Positions 37,398 through 46,022 of a stretch of 64,000 nucleotides of DNA are shown here, in pieces (position 1 is the first letter of the stretch; each line of letters opens with the position of its first letter). A program made the translations under genes and the position numbers. Source of the DNA: an uncultured Hyphomicrobiales bacterium (GTDB taxonomy: Bacteria; Pseudomonadota; Alphaproteobacteria; Rhizobiales; Beijerinckiaceae); the NCBI GenBank assembly GCA_903847605.1, contig CAINED010000079.1:30053-94052 (forward strand), read 5' to 3'. Below the pieces are notes generated by a model that was not told the origin of the DNA, did not search any database, and saw only the letters and a program-made list of their open reading frames with translations.

Positions 37398-37525
37398 GGT
37401 CGGGGCTGTTGCTGTACCCCCTCCCTTCCGGTGCAGCGCGTAAAAAGCCCCTACCGTTCCCCTCTGGAGACATCCGGCTGTCCCGGCTGGAGGTCGGCCG
37501 GGCAGCAATGCCCGGCCATTTTTCT
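37398..37525 (+). ncRNA. AbcR/alpha-r15-like trans-acting small RNA
   Basis: A non-coding stretch of roughly 125 bases with three structural parts. Stem-loop 1 (37411-37437) pairs GCTGTACC with GGTGCAGC and displays the CU-rich loop CCCTCCCTTCC, an anti-ribosome-site sequence. A second CU-rich stretch (TTCCCCTCT, near 37458) leads into a middle stem with CCGG/CCGG. The end is a perfect 9-bp terminator. This design and the place next to the lsrB-type gene match the AbcR RNAs, Hfq-dependent repressors of many ABC-transporter messages. S. meliloti carries two copies here; only one is seen in this window. 5' end estimated. Confidence 0.72.
37496..37525 (+). terminator. Intrinsic terminator of the AbcR-like RNA
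   Basis: GGCCGGGCA / TGCCCGGCC forms a perfect 9-bp stem closed by GCAA (a GNRA loop) and followed by ATTTTTCTTTT. Confidence 0.9.
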
Positions 37526-37635
37526 TTTCCACACAGCACCCCGGTCCGCCGCAAACCTCGCAATTTTCGTTGCGCGACGCGCCAATCTCCCATTCAATCG
37601 CCGCACTTGCGGGGAGCGCAATCGGGAGGACTTTC

Positions 37636-38673
37636 ATGCGCATAACGAGACGTGAAATTCTGGCTGCGGCGGCTGTGGTTGCAGCGCCCGGCGTGCTGCG
37701 CTCCCAGCAGAAACTCTTCATCAATCTCGGCGTGCCCAATGCCGCGACCGACGTCGGCTATTTCGTGGCGCACAAGAAGGGCTATTTCGCCGAAGAAGGT
37801 CTCGACGTTCGCTTCCAGACGTTCGATTCCGCCGCACGGATGATTCCCGTGCTCGCCGCCGGCGATTTGCAGATCGGCGCAGGCGGGCCTTCGGCCGGTC
37901 TCTACAACGCCGTTGCACGCGACATCGACATCCGCATCGTCGCCGACAAGAGCCGCAACCAGACCGGGCAGGGCAGCCAGAAGCTGCTCGTGCGCAAGGA
38001 ATTGTGGGACAGCGGCAAGGTGCGCAAGGTCGCCGACCTCAAGGGCATGCGCGTCGCCAATGCTGCGCCGGGTTCGTCGGGCGCGACCGTGCTCTACAAA
38101 TTCGCGCAATCGGCCGGCATGAGGCCGACCGATTTCAACGAAGTCTTCATGTCGACGCCGCAGATGGTGCAGGCGCTGCAGAGCGGCGCCATCGACGCGG
38201 CCCTGCCGTTCGATCCGGCAACGACGCTCGCCATCCGCAACGGCTATGCGATGTCGCTTGGCAACGATTACGATGTCTATCCCATACATCAGATCGCGGT
38301 GACGCTTTATTCTGGCCGCTTCATCAAGGAACAGCCGAAGGCTGCCGTCGGATTTCTCAAAGCCTTTCTGCGTGGCGTGCGCGATCACAACGACGCGCTC
38401 GGACCCGACAAACTGCTCGCGGGCGAGAAGGGCGACGAAATCGCGAAAATCCTTGCGGAATATGGGCCGTTCAAGGATCCCAATGTCTACAAGCGCTTCG
38501 TTATCGCCTATTGCGATCCCGACGGGCAACTCGACATGCCCAGCATCAGGGAAGACATCGCGATCTTCAGAGAGCTCGGTCATCTCAAGACCGACGTCGA
38601 TCTGAGCAAGGTTGTCGATACGAGCTTCCTCGAAGCGGCGCTGAAGGAAATCGGACCTTATAAGAAGAAATAG
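37636..38673 (+). CDS. ABC transporter binding protein, NitT/TauT (NMT1-like) type
   Basis: Exported receptor of 345 residues. The N-terminus MRITRREILAAAAVVAAPGV has a paired arginine and looks like a Tat-type or Sec signal. The segments FINLGVPNAATDVGYFVAHKKGYFAEEGLD and LAAGDLQIGAGGPSAGLYNAV are typical of NMT1-like receptors for sulphonates, nitrate, thiamine precursors or aromatic acids. ATG 37636 has GGGAGGACTTTC upstream. No NitT-type permease or ATPase is adjacent. Between the RNA terminator and this gene no further element is seen. Confidence 0.82.
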   Translation: MRITRREILAAAAVVAAPGVLRSQQKLFINLGVPNAATDVGYFVAHKKGYFAEEGLDVRFQTFDSAARMIPVLAAGDLQIGAGGPSAGLYNAVARDIDIRIVADKSRNQTGQGSQKLLVRKELWDSGKVRKVADLKGMRVANAAPGSSGATVLYKFAQSAGMRPTDFNEVFMSTPQMVQALQSGAIDAALPFDPATTLAIRNGYAMSLGNDYDVYPIHQIAVTLYSGRFIKEQPKAAVGFLKAFLRGVRDHNDALGPDKLLAGEKGDEIAKILAEYGPFKDPNVYKRFVIAYCDPDGQLDMPSIREDIAIFRELGHLKTDVDLSKVVDTSFLEAALKEIGPYKKK

Positions 38674-38676
38674 AGG

Positions 38677-40383
38677 TTATTCGCCGCCCATGCGGGAGGC
38701 CGAGCGCCGCTCGATCAATCGCCAGATGATGACGACGCAAAGCATGATCGCCATCATCCAAACGCCAAGGGCGGCAGCCTTCGTCGGCTGGCCGGTCGAC
38801 CAGTAGCCGTAAAGCACGGTCGGCAGCGTCGCATTGTCGACGCCCTGCAGCATCAACGCCTGCGTGAGTTCGCGCAGGCAATGCGCGAAGACCCAGAACC
38901 AGATCGCGCCGATGGACGGCCAGATAATCGGCAACATGACCCGCCGCAGCGTTTGCGCCTGCGACGCGCCGGAGGTTCGCGCAGCTTCCTCTATTTCGGC
39001 GTGGACCTGCACCATCACCCCGTTCGCAGAGCGGGTGCCAAAGCTGAGATAGGTCGTGAGATAGGCAATCGCGATGATCCCGATGGTGCCGTAAACAGGC
39101 ACGAACTTGAATGTGAGATAGACATAGATCAGCGCCGTGGCGAGCAGGATGCCGGGAATAGCGAGCGGCATGAAGGTGAGCAGGTCAATGAGCCTGCGGC
39201 CGGGCAGGCGTGTGCGAACAATCGTGTAGGAGCACAGCACCGATATAAGCGCTACGGCTGACGAAGCGCCGAGCGCGATGATCAGCGAGTGCGCCGCCGC
39301 CGTCGCTATCGTCGGGTTGGCGAAAACATCGGCGTGATTCTTCCATGTCGCTGTCGACAAGGCATCCAGCGATGGCGGCTGCAGCCACGGCATGAAGCTC
39401 GTCCAGACGATGATCGCAAGCGGCATGACGATGGTCAGCGCGAAATAGGCGAGGACAGCAATGAACACCGCCGGCCGCCATCGACCGAGCGGGATTCGGC
39501 GGGGGCGGAAATTCTTGCCCGTCACCGTGACGAAGCGCGAGCCGCTGCGCATGAAATGCTGGTAGGCGAAGGCTGTGCAAACCAGCATCACCACGAAGAA
39601 GAAGGCGATCGCGCCTATCTGCCCGTATTCCGGAAGGCCGCGCGGGTTGTCGTTGGCGAGCGCATAGATATGGCTCGATATGACGAAAATGCGGCTCGGC
39701 ATGCCGATTGTGCCGGGAATGTCGAAGACGACGAGACACACCATGAAAAGATAAAGTCCCGTGCCAATCAGCGCGGGCGCAAGCAGACGCGCCGTGACCT
39801 TCGCCGCAATCTGCGTGTTGCTGGCTCCGGACATGGCGGCCGCTTCCTCAAGCGAGGGGTCCATGTTGCGCATCGCCGGCGCAAGAATGAGAAAAGCCGA
39901 AGGCACCAGCGAAAGTCCCTCGACGAAGATCATTCCGCTCAACGTGTAGATATCGAACGGCGGGGCTTCGAGACCGAACATCGCGACGAGAGCGTGATTG
40001 ACGACGCCGGTGCGCGGGCTCAGCATCATGATCCAGCCGACCGCGAGCAGAAAGGGCGGCATCGCCATCTGCAGGATGACGAGCGTTCGCGTTGCATTGC
40101 GCAGCGGGAGATCCGTGCGCTCGACGAGCCATGCGAGCGCTGCGCCCGTCAGGAGCGCGAAAACCGATGAGCCCACGCCGAAGACGAGCGTCGCGCGAAC
40201 CAGATGCCAGAAATCGCCGGAGCCATAAATCTCCGCGACATTGTTTAGCGTGAAGCCTGGATCGTGCAGAAGGCCTGTGGGTTTGAAGGCTGCCACCGTG
40301 AGAAGCGCCAGTGGCACAAGCACCAGCCAGCCCAGCAACAGGCCGAGCGCTAATACAGGCCATGCCGGCATCATTCTTTTCAT
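38677..40383 (-). CDS. ABC transporter permease, fused two-domain ferric-iron type
   Basis: Second FbpB-like permease in the window, 568 residues, with two six-helix halves. The EAA loops are EEAAAMSGASNTQIAAKVTA in the first half (near residue 178) and EEAARTSGASQAQTLRRVML in the second (near residue 463). It starts 15 bases after the stop of the receptor gene at 40399, so both are one operon on the minus strand. No ATPase gene follows; the operon runs into the convergent NMT1-like gene. It may borrow the ATPase at 25289. Confidence 0.9.
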   Translation of the reverse strand: MKRMMPAWPVLALGLLLGWLVLVPLALLTVAAFKPTGLLHDPGFTLNNVAEIYGSGDFWHLVRATLVFGVGSSVFALLTGAALAWLVERTDLPLRNATRTLVILQMAMPPFLLAVGWIMMLSPRTGVVNHALVAMFGLEAPPFDIYTLSGMIFVEGLSLVPSAFLILAPAMRNMDPSLEEAAAMSGASNTQIAAKVTARLLAPALIGTGLYLFMVCLVVFDIPGTIGMPSRIFVISSHIYALANDNPRGLPEYGQIGAIAFFFVVMLVCTAFAYQHFMRSGSRFVTVTGKNFRPRRIPLGRWRPAVFIAVLAYFALTIVMPLAIIVWTSFMPWLQPPSLDALSTATWKNHADVFANPTIATAAAHSLIIALGASSAVALISVLCSYTIVRTRLPGRRLIDLLTFMPLAIPGILLATALIYVYLTFKFVPVYGTIGIIAIAYLTTYLSFGTRSANGVMVQVHAEIEEAARTSGASQAQTLRRVMLPIIWPSIGAIWFWVFAHCLRELTQALMLQGVDNATLPTVLYGYWSTGQPTKAAALGVWMMAIMLCVVIIWRLIERRSASRMGGE

Positions 40384-40398
40384 GCGAATTGCAAAAAT

Positions 40399-41406
40399 TC
40401 AGCGGACAGCGCGCACATCGCCGAGGATCTTGGAAAAGTCGTCGCTGATGCGTGCCGTATTCGCCATATCCATCAGGGGCATCTGCGAAATGCGATTCGA
40501 GCCGACACGCTTGGCTGTTTCCGTGCCTGGCAGCCATGGATTGCCGCGCTTCGTCGCGTCTTCATAGATGCGCGCGCCTTCCGGCGACACCAGCCATGCG
40601 GCCAGCACTTGCGCGCCTTCCGGATTGGAGCCTTTCTCTATGACGACGCCCCAGATCGTGTTGATCGGTGTCGGGTCGAGAAATTTCACGGCGACAGGCG
40701 CGCCGCTATCAATCGTTGCCTGAGATGAATGAAAGAAGCCGATGCCGGCGTCGATTTCTCCCGCCGCGATCTGCTGAGCGATGAGTTCCGGCGCTGCGTA
40801 AAGCAAAGGCTTTAGCGTAACCAGGCGTTTGAGCAGGTCGCGCGTTTTATCTTCGCCATGGAGCGCGACGAGATCGACGAAGCCGGGCGGGCGAACCCAT
40901 GTACCGAGCTTGCCCTCGAAGCGTTTTGATATGAAGTCGTCCCAGGTCGCTGGCGCCTTGTCGGCCGGAATCTTTCTCGAATTGTAGAGCCCGACGAACA
41001 TCGAAGTGGCCACGGGAATGGCGAAAGGCGTCTGCGGCATGTCCTTGGCGACACGGAGCGCCTGCCAGTCGCGCGACAGGACGAGTTTGCGTTCGAGGAG
41101 CGGCGCAAGCTGCGTCGAACCGCTCGTCATCAGCGAGGCCGTGCGGGCATTGGCCTGCGTTTCCTGGATGATGCGCGCGGCGATCGTATTGCCGCCGGGA
41201 ATGCGCACATATTGAATCCTGATCGCCGGATATTTCGCGTTGAAAGCTTTCGTCACCAGCGCGATCTGTTCGGGCTGCGAGCTTTCGTACCAGAGGACCG
41301 GTTGCTGCGTCGTGGCTTTGGCCGCGAGATCCGAGAGTTCGTCGGCACGCGCGAATGTGGCGAAGGCCAGCGCGGCCATCAGCGCAGAAGCAGATTTTGC
41401 GCGCAT
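40399..41406 (-). CDS. ABC transporter substrate-binding protein, ferric-iron type
   Basis: Receptor of 335 residues. ATG 41406 gives a signal peptide ending near residue 21 (FARADE); a longer frame to 41514 runs into the divergent gene's leader. The mature part has the FbpA-like LWYESSQPEQIALVTKAFNA, IARIIQETQANARTASLMTS and DPTPINTIWGVVIEKGSNPE. The tyrosine-rich iron-binding patch of FbpA is not obvious, so ligand assignment remains open. Paired with the permease immediately downstream. Divergent from the Bug receptor at 41572, sharing a 165-base control region in which I could not single out an operator. Confidence 0.82.
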   Translation of the reverse strand: MRAKSASALMAALAFATFARADELSDLAAKATTQQPVLWYESSQPEQIALVTKAFNAKYPAIRIQYVRIPGGNTIAARIIQETQANARTASLMTSGSTQLAPLLERKLVLSRDWQALRVAKDMPQTPFAIPVATSMFVGLYNSRKIPADKAPATWDDFISKRFEGKLGTWVRPPGFVDLVALHGEDKTRDLLKRLVTLKPLLYAAPELIAQQIAAGEIDAGIGFFHSSQATIDSGAPVAVKFLDPTPINTIWGVVIEKGSNPEGAQVLAAWLVSPEGARIYEDATKRGNPWLPGTETAKRVGSNRISQMPLMDMANTARISDDFSKILGDVRAVR

Positions 41407-41571
41407 TTTATCCTCCCGTGACAGGCTTTTACCGCTTTGGCGAAACAGTCGCACGAAACGGAGGACTGCTTCAAGTTCCGGGACCTGCTTGCAGCATGGC
41501 GGCCCGCCATGCACAATCGCGCGCGACTGCCAAGGCTTGCAACAGACGGGCGGGCAGATCGGGAGGAAGGA

Positions 41572-42549
41572 ATGACGAGCCGATCTTTCGGGTATCTTGC
41601 CCTTTTTGCCGCTGTGCTGATCGCTTCGCCTACCCGGGCGCAGGAGGCCTTCCCCTCAAAGCCCGTCACGGTCGTCGTGCCTTCGAGCGCCGGCGGCAGC
41701 ATCGAGTTGCAGGTGCGGCTTCTCTCGGATTCCTTCCGCGAGCGCACCGGGCAATCGCTTGTCGTCGTCAATCGTCCGGGCGCGATGGGCACGACCGGCA
41801 CGACCTTCGTCTATCGCGCGCCGGCTGACGGCTATACGCTGCTGGCTTCGCCGAACTCGCCGATGGTCTTCAATCCGCTGACGCACAAAGCGCTGAGCTA
41901 CGAGCCGCTGAAAATGACGCCGGTCGTTCTGCTCGGCGTGCAACCGCTCGTGATGGGCGTGCGCGGCGCTCTGCCGGGCAAGACGCTCGACGATCTCATC
42001 GCCTATGCGAAATCGAATCCCGGCAAGACCTATTACGGCAGCCAGGGCGTCGGCGGCGGCAATCACATGGCCGCGATGCTGTTCGGCAAGCACATCGGCG
42101 CTGACCTCAAGCATGTGCCTTTTCCCGGAGCGGGGCCTGCTGGACAGGCGCTTTTGAAAGGCGAGATCGATTTCTTCATGGCGCCGCTCGCCGTGCTGCT
42201 GCCCTGGTATCGCGAAGGCTCGATCAAGATTCTGGCCATGGGTTCGCAGCAACGCGCGAAGGATGCGCCTGACGTGCCGACGTTTCGCGAACTCGGCTAT
42301 CCCGAGGATTTCATATTGACCGTGTGGTCCGTGCTCATGGGCCCGCCTGATATGCCCGCGGCGATTGCCGACAAACTCAACGCCGCCTTCGCCGACATAT
42401 TGAAGGAGCCGAAGGTGCGCGAACGCTTTGCGCAACTGGCGGTGGAGCCGGGCGGCGGCAGCCGGCAGGAACTCGCGGCCATGCTGGAACGCGAAACGAA
42501 GACATGGACGCGCGTCGCGCAGGAGAACAGGATCGAGAAGCAGGAGTGA
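41572..42549 (+). CDS. Bug/TctC-family extracytoplasmic binding protein
   Basis: Periplasmic receptor of 325 residues, first gene of the catabolic cluster. ATG 41572 has GGGAGGAAGG upstream and starts a signal peptide ending near residue 24 (PTRAQE). Family motifs are VTVVVPSSAGGSIELQVRLL at the start of the mature part, VNRPGAMGTTGTTFVYRAPA, and YYGSQGVGGGNHMAAMLFGK. No TctA/TctB genes are nearby. The lysine-less ligand loop and the neighbouring enzymes suggest a carboxylated substrate of that pathway. Confidence 0.88.
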   Translation: MTSRSFGYLALFAAVLIASPTRAQEAFPSKPVTVVVPSSAGGSIELQVRLLSDSFRERTGQSLVVVNRPGAMGTTGTTFVYRAPADGYTLLASPNSPMVFNPLTHKALSYEPLKMTPVVLLGVQPLVMGVRGALPGKTLDDLIAYAKSNPGKTYYGSQGVGGGNHMAAMLFGKHIGADLKHVPFPGAGPAGQALLKGEIDFFMAPLAVLLPWYREGSIKILAMGSQQRAKDAPDVPTFRELGYPEDFILTVWSVLMGPPDMPAAIADKLNAAFADILKEPKVRERFAQLAVEPGGGSRQELAAMLERETKTWTRVAQENRIEKQE

Positions 42550-42553
42550 GTAT

Positions 42554-42655
42554 GTCATCCCGGCCGAAGCGAAGCGAAGAGCCGGGATCGCTGTGCATTT
42601 TGGAAATATCTTCGAATGATCCCGGATAAAATGCTTCGCAATTTTCCGGGATGAC
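42554..42655. repeat. REPIN-like palindromic element
   Basis: A 102-base element bounded by the inverted repeat GTCATCCCGG / CCGGGATGAC. It lies between the Bug receptor and BKACE genes. A related element is at 51721-51814, and a degenerate half is at 26445-26485. Confidence 0.75.
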
Positions 42656-42680
42656 GCGGCAAGCAAGAATCGGGGGAAGC

Positions 42681-43553
42681 ATGGACGACAAACGCATTCT
42701 GACCTGCGCCATCACGGGCGCAGCGCCGGTCGGCAAGGACAAGCAGGTTCCGGTGACGCCGAAGGAGATCGCGGAATCCGCCATCGGCGCGGCGAAGGCG
42801 GGCGCGGCCGTCGTGCATATCCACGTGCGCCATCCCGAGACGGGCGCGGGCTCGATGGAATTCAAATACTACAAGGAAGTCGTCGATCGCATTCGCGACG
42901 ACGGCGTGGACGTGCTCATCAATCTCACAACCGGCAGCGGCGCGCGCTTTGCCTTCGACAAGGACAATCCCGCCGTCGCCGCGCCGGGCACCGTGATGAA
43001 GACGGCGCGCGAGCGCGTCCAGCATGTCGTCGCTCTCAAGCCCGACATCTGCTCGCTCGATTTCAACGTGATGTGGATGGGCACGACGGCGATGATCAAC
43101 ACGCCGGAAATTCTCACGGACATGGCGCGCGAGATTCGCGCCGCGGGCGTGATGCCGGAACTCGAAGTCTTCGACACCGGCGACATCAAATTCGCGCGCG
43201 ACCTCATCTCGAAAGGCGTGCTCGAAGGCCCGGGCTTTTTCCAGATCGTTCTGGGCGTCGGCTATGGCGCGGCGTCGTCGGTCGAATCCATGCTCTACAT
43301 GAAGAGCCTGCTGCCGCCGGACGCCAAATGGGCGGCCTTCGGCATTTCGCGTTTCGAATTCCCGATGCTGGCACATGCCTTCCTCATCGGCGGGCATTTG
43401 CGCGTCGGTTTCGAGGACAATCGCTATCTCGCCAAGGGCGTGCCCGCGCCGACCAATGCCGCGCTGGTCGAAAAGGGAAAGCAGATCGTCGAACTGCTGG
43501 GCGGGGAGCTTGCGACGCCGAAGGAGGCGAGGGCGATCTTGGGGTTGTCGTAG
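42681..43553 (+). CDS. BKACE-family (3-keto-5-aminohexanoate cleavage) enzyme
   Basis: Zn-dependent enzyme of 290 residues that cleaves a beta-keto acid with acetyl-CoA to give an acetoacetate-type product and a new CoA ester. The zinc pair is His46/His48 in VVHIHVRHPETG, and the expected third ligand lies in the C-terminal barrel. The N-terminal ILTCAITGA is typical of the family, but the glutamate that follows it in Kce is replaced by Ala-Pro, so the substrate is probably not 3-keto-5-aminohexanoate. BKACE members acting on dehydrocarnitine and other amino-keto acids are alternatives. ATG 42681 has GGGGGAAGC upstream. Confidence 0.88.
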   Translation: MDDKRILTCAITGAAPVGKDKQVPVTPKEIAESAIGAAKAGAAVVHIHVRHPETGAGSMEFKYYKEVVDRIRDDGVDVLINLTTGSGARFAFDKDNPAVAAPGTVMKTARERVQHVVALKPDICSLDFNVMWMGTTAMINTPEILTDMAREIRAAGVMPELEVFDTGDIKFARDLISKGVLEGPGFFQIVLGVGYGAASSVESMLYMKSLLPPDAKWAAFGISRFEFPMLAHAFLIGGHLRVGFEDNRYLAKGVPAPTNAALVEKGKQIVELLGGELATPKEARAILGLS

Positions 43554-43646
43554 AGCGCACGGGACATGCTGTCGCCTTGCCGCAAGCTGTGCCGGCCCCT
43601 AGAATTGCTGGCAATCGTCCCAACAAGAATAACGAGGAAACTTCGC

Positions 43647-44855
43647 ATGTCCCTTTCCATCGTCGCGGGTGACAAGGTCCCGGGCAAGCCGCGCGCATCC
43701 CAGCCGAAGGCGACCCGCGAGGAAGTTTTGGGCCGCGCCCGGGCGCTTGTGCCTATTCTCGCCGCGCGTTCGGCCGAGTGTGAGCGGCTGCGCAAGGCGC
43801 CCGATGCGACAGTGCGCGATTTCGTCGAGAGCGGGCTTCTGCGCGTTTGCCAGCCCGGCCGCTACGGCGGCTACGACCTCGGCTACGACGTGCTCTGCGA
43901 AGTCATCCAGACGCTGGCGGAGGGCTGCGGCTCGCAGGCCTGGGTCTACATGGTGCTCGGCGACAATCCCCTAAAACTCTCCGCCTACGATCTGCGTGCG
44001 CAGGACGATGTCTGGAGCGAGGATTCCACGAAGAAGCTCTGCGTCGCGGTCTCGCCCGTGGGGCGCGCGAGCGAAGTCGAGGGCGGCGTCGTCTGGAACG
44101 GCGTGCATGGCTTTTCCAGCGGCATCGACCATGCCGACTGGGTGATGTGCGGCGGCTATATCTACGACAAGGACGGCAAACGCGGTCGCGGGTTGATGGC
44201 GCTGATGCCGACGAGCGACATTCGCATCATCGACGACTGGCATGTGATGGGCCTTGCGGGTTCCGGTTCGAAAAGCTTCGAGGCGAAGGACGTCTTCGTG
44301 CCCGATCACCGCACGCTCGACAAGGCGGCGAACGATGCGGGGCGCGCGCCGGGCACGTTGTTTTACACCGCGCCGGTGACGCGGCTGCCGCGCGGCGGCG
44401 TCTCGGCGGTGAGCTATACGGCCGTCGTCGTCGGCGTCGCCAAGGGCTTTTTGAACAATTTCTACGAGACCACTGCGCCACGCCAGTCTCGCGAGAAGTC
44501 GGTGGCGATCCAGCCGGGCATCCAGATGTCGGTGGGGCAGGCGGCGGCGGAAATCGAAGCGGCAGAGCGCATGTATCTCGGCGCGATCCGCGAGACCATG
44601 GAGGTTCTGGCGCGCGGCGAGGATGTGCCTGCGCATATGCACGTGCAGGGCAAGCGCAACGCCTGCTATGCCGCGCAGCTTTGCCTCAATGCCGTGCAGC
44701 GCCTTTACAATATCGCCGGCGGGCGGGCTCTCTATAGCGAAAGTGTCCTCAACCGGCAGTTCCGCGATTGCTTCGCCGCCGCGGCGCATCACTCGCTCGT
44801 CTGGGAGAGCGCCGCCATCGACTACGGCAAGCATGTTCTGGGCGTGGCGAAATAG
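43647..44855 (+). CDS. Acyl-CoA-dehydrogenase-fold flavin monooxygenase (HpaB-C2/DszC-like)
   Basis: Protein of 402 residues with the acyl-CoA dehydrogenase fold but the sequence style of two-component monooxygenases that use reduced flavin from a separate reductase. Supporting segments are RVCQPGRYGGYDLGYDVLCE near residue 68, GSQAWVYMVLGDNP near 95, GVVWNGVHGFSSGIDHADWV near 150, and DWHVMGLAGSGSKSFEAKDVFVP near 196. The catalytic glutamate of true acyl-CoA dehydrogenases is not seen. The substrate is unknown; aromatic or N-containing rings are common. ATG 43647 follows CGAGGAAAC. No flavin reductase is in the window. Confidence 0.8.
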   Translation: MSLSIVAGDKVPGKPRASQPKATREEVLGRARALVPILAARSAECERLRKAPDATVRDFVESGLLRVCQPGRYGGYDLGYDVLCEVIQTLAEGCGSQAWVYMVLGDNPLKLSAYDLRAQDDVWSEDSTKKLCVAVSPVGRASEVEGGVVWNGVHGFSSGIDHADWVMCGGYIYDKDGKRGRGLMALMPTSDIRIIDDWHVMGLAGSGSKSFEAKDVFVPDHRTLDKAANDAGRAPGTLFYTAPVTRLPRGGVSAVSYTAVVVGVAKGFLNNFYETTAPRQSREKSVAIQPGIQMSVGQAAAEIEAAERMYLGAIRETMEVLARGEDVPAHMHVQGKRNACYAAQLCLNAVQRLYNIAGGRALYSESVLNRQFRDCFAAAAHHSLVWESAAIDYGKHVLGVAK

Positions 44856-44968
44856 GCCTTCGCCGCCCATGCCCGGAAAGGCTTCCCATACCCCGGGCGA
44901 TTGAATAGTCTTCCTCCGGGTAGCACGAACGGGCGCGACAAGCCCGGCTGCACCTGAGGGAGGCCGGA

Positions 44969-45991
44969 ATGTTCAAGGCATCGACGCGCAGCTTCGCGAT
45001 TGCGTTGGCGCTTGTTGCAGCGCCGGCGGCGCAGGCGCAATCGCCTGAAGAATTCTACAAGGGCAAGACGCTCAACCTCATCGTCAGTTCGACCCCCGGC
45101 GGCGGTTACGATTCGATTGCCCGCATCGTCGCCCAGCATTTGCAGGCCCATATGCCGGGGCGCCCCGCCATCGCGGTGCAGAACATGCCGGGCGCGGCTG
45201 GCCTGCGCGCCGCCAACACGATCTACACAGTCACCGAACGCAACGGCCTTAACGTCGGCGTCCTGCAGTTGACGACGCCGTTCGAACCGCTGATCGGCAA
45301 CAAGAATGCAACGTTCGACGCGACCAAGTTCAGCTGGATCGGGGCGCCGAATGTGGAATCGGGCGTTCTCGTAATCTGGAACAGCGCGCCGGCGCTGTCG
45401 GTGAATGACCTCCGTCAGAAAGAAATTCTCGTCGGCGTCGAAAACATGACGTCGTCGCCCGCCGTCTATGCCCGCGCGCTGGCCTATGCGCTCGATCTGA
45501 AGTTCAAGCTGGTGTCGGGTTATCAGGGTTCGGCCGCTGTGATGATCGCGATGGAAAAGGAAGAGGTGCATGCCTTTCCGCAATTCCATGCATCGCTGAT
45601 GGCCAACAGGCCGGAGTGGCTGCGCGACAAGAAAGCGACAATCGCCGTGCGCTGGGGGCCGAAAGTGCCGGGTTCGCCGGCCAACGAGCCCTATGCCGAA
45701 GATATCGTGGGCGATCCGCGAAAGGCGGCAGTTTTGAAAGCCGTGTCGGCGACGCTGGCGCTGGGCCGCCCGTTCGCCGCGCCGCCCGGCGTGCCGGCAG
45801 ATCGGCTCGCCGCGCTGCGCAAGGCCTTTGCCGATACATTTCGCGATCCCGCTTTCGTGACCGATGCGACCCGGGCGGGATTCGTCATCACGCCGCAATC
45901 GGGCGAACAGCTCGCGCAATTGATCGATGATGTCTATGCGTCGCCGAAAGAAATCTTCGAAACTCTCAAATATGTATTTACCGGCGAATAG
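44969..45991 (+). CDS. Bug/TctC-like binding protein, first of three tandem paralogues
   Basis: Exported protein of 340 residues. A signal peptide ends near residue 24 (AQAQ), followed by SPEEFYKGKTLNLIVSSTPG and GGYDSIARIVAQHLQAHMPG. The middle has VQNMPGAAGLRAANTIYTVT and EPLIGNKNATFDATKFSWIG. The C-terminus is IFETLKYVFTGE. These segments recur in almost the same places in the next two genes. The group is a distinct subfamily of tripartite-tricarboxylate-type receptors with no membrane partners here. ATG 44969 has GAGGGAGGCC upstream. Confidence 0.88.
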   Translation: MFKASTRSFAIALALVAAPAAQAQSPEEFYKGKTLNLIVSSTPGGGYDSIARIVAQHLQAHMPGRPAIAVQNMPGAAGLRAANTIYTVTERNGLNVGVLQLTTPFEPLIGNKNATFDATKFSWIGAPNVESGVLVIWNSAPALSVNDLRQKEILVGVENMTSSPAVYARALAYALDLKFKLVSGYQGSAAVMIAMEKEEVHAFPQFHASLMANRPEWLRDKKATIAVRWGPKVPGSPANEPYAEDIVGDPRKAAVLKAVSATLALGRPFAAPPGVPADRLAALRKAFADTFRDPAFVTDATRAGFVITPQSGEQLAQLIDDVYASPKEIFETLKYVFTGE

Positions 45992-46022
45992 GAATGCAGC
46001 GCGTGACCTGCTGGAGGCAATC

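Noticed and set aside
37283..37635. Riboswitch or SRP RNA upstream of the NMT1-like gene
   Set aside because: No SRP tetraloop consensus and no TPP or cobalamin core was found; the CU-rich loops, terminator and lsrB-type neighbour fit an AbcR RNA much better.
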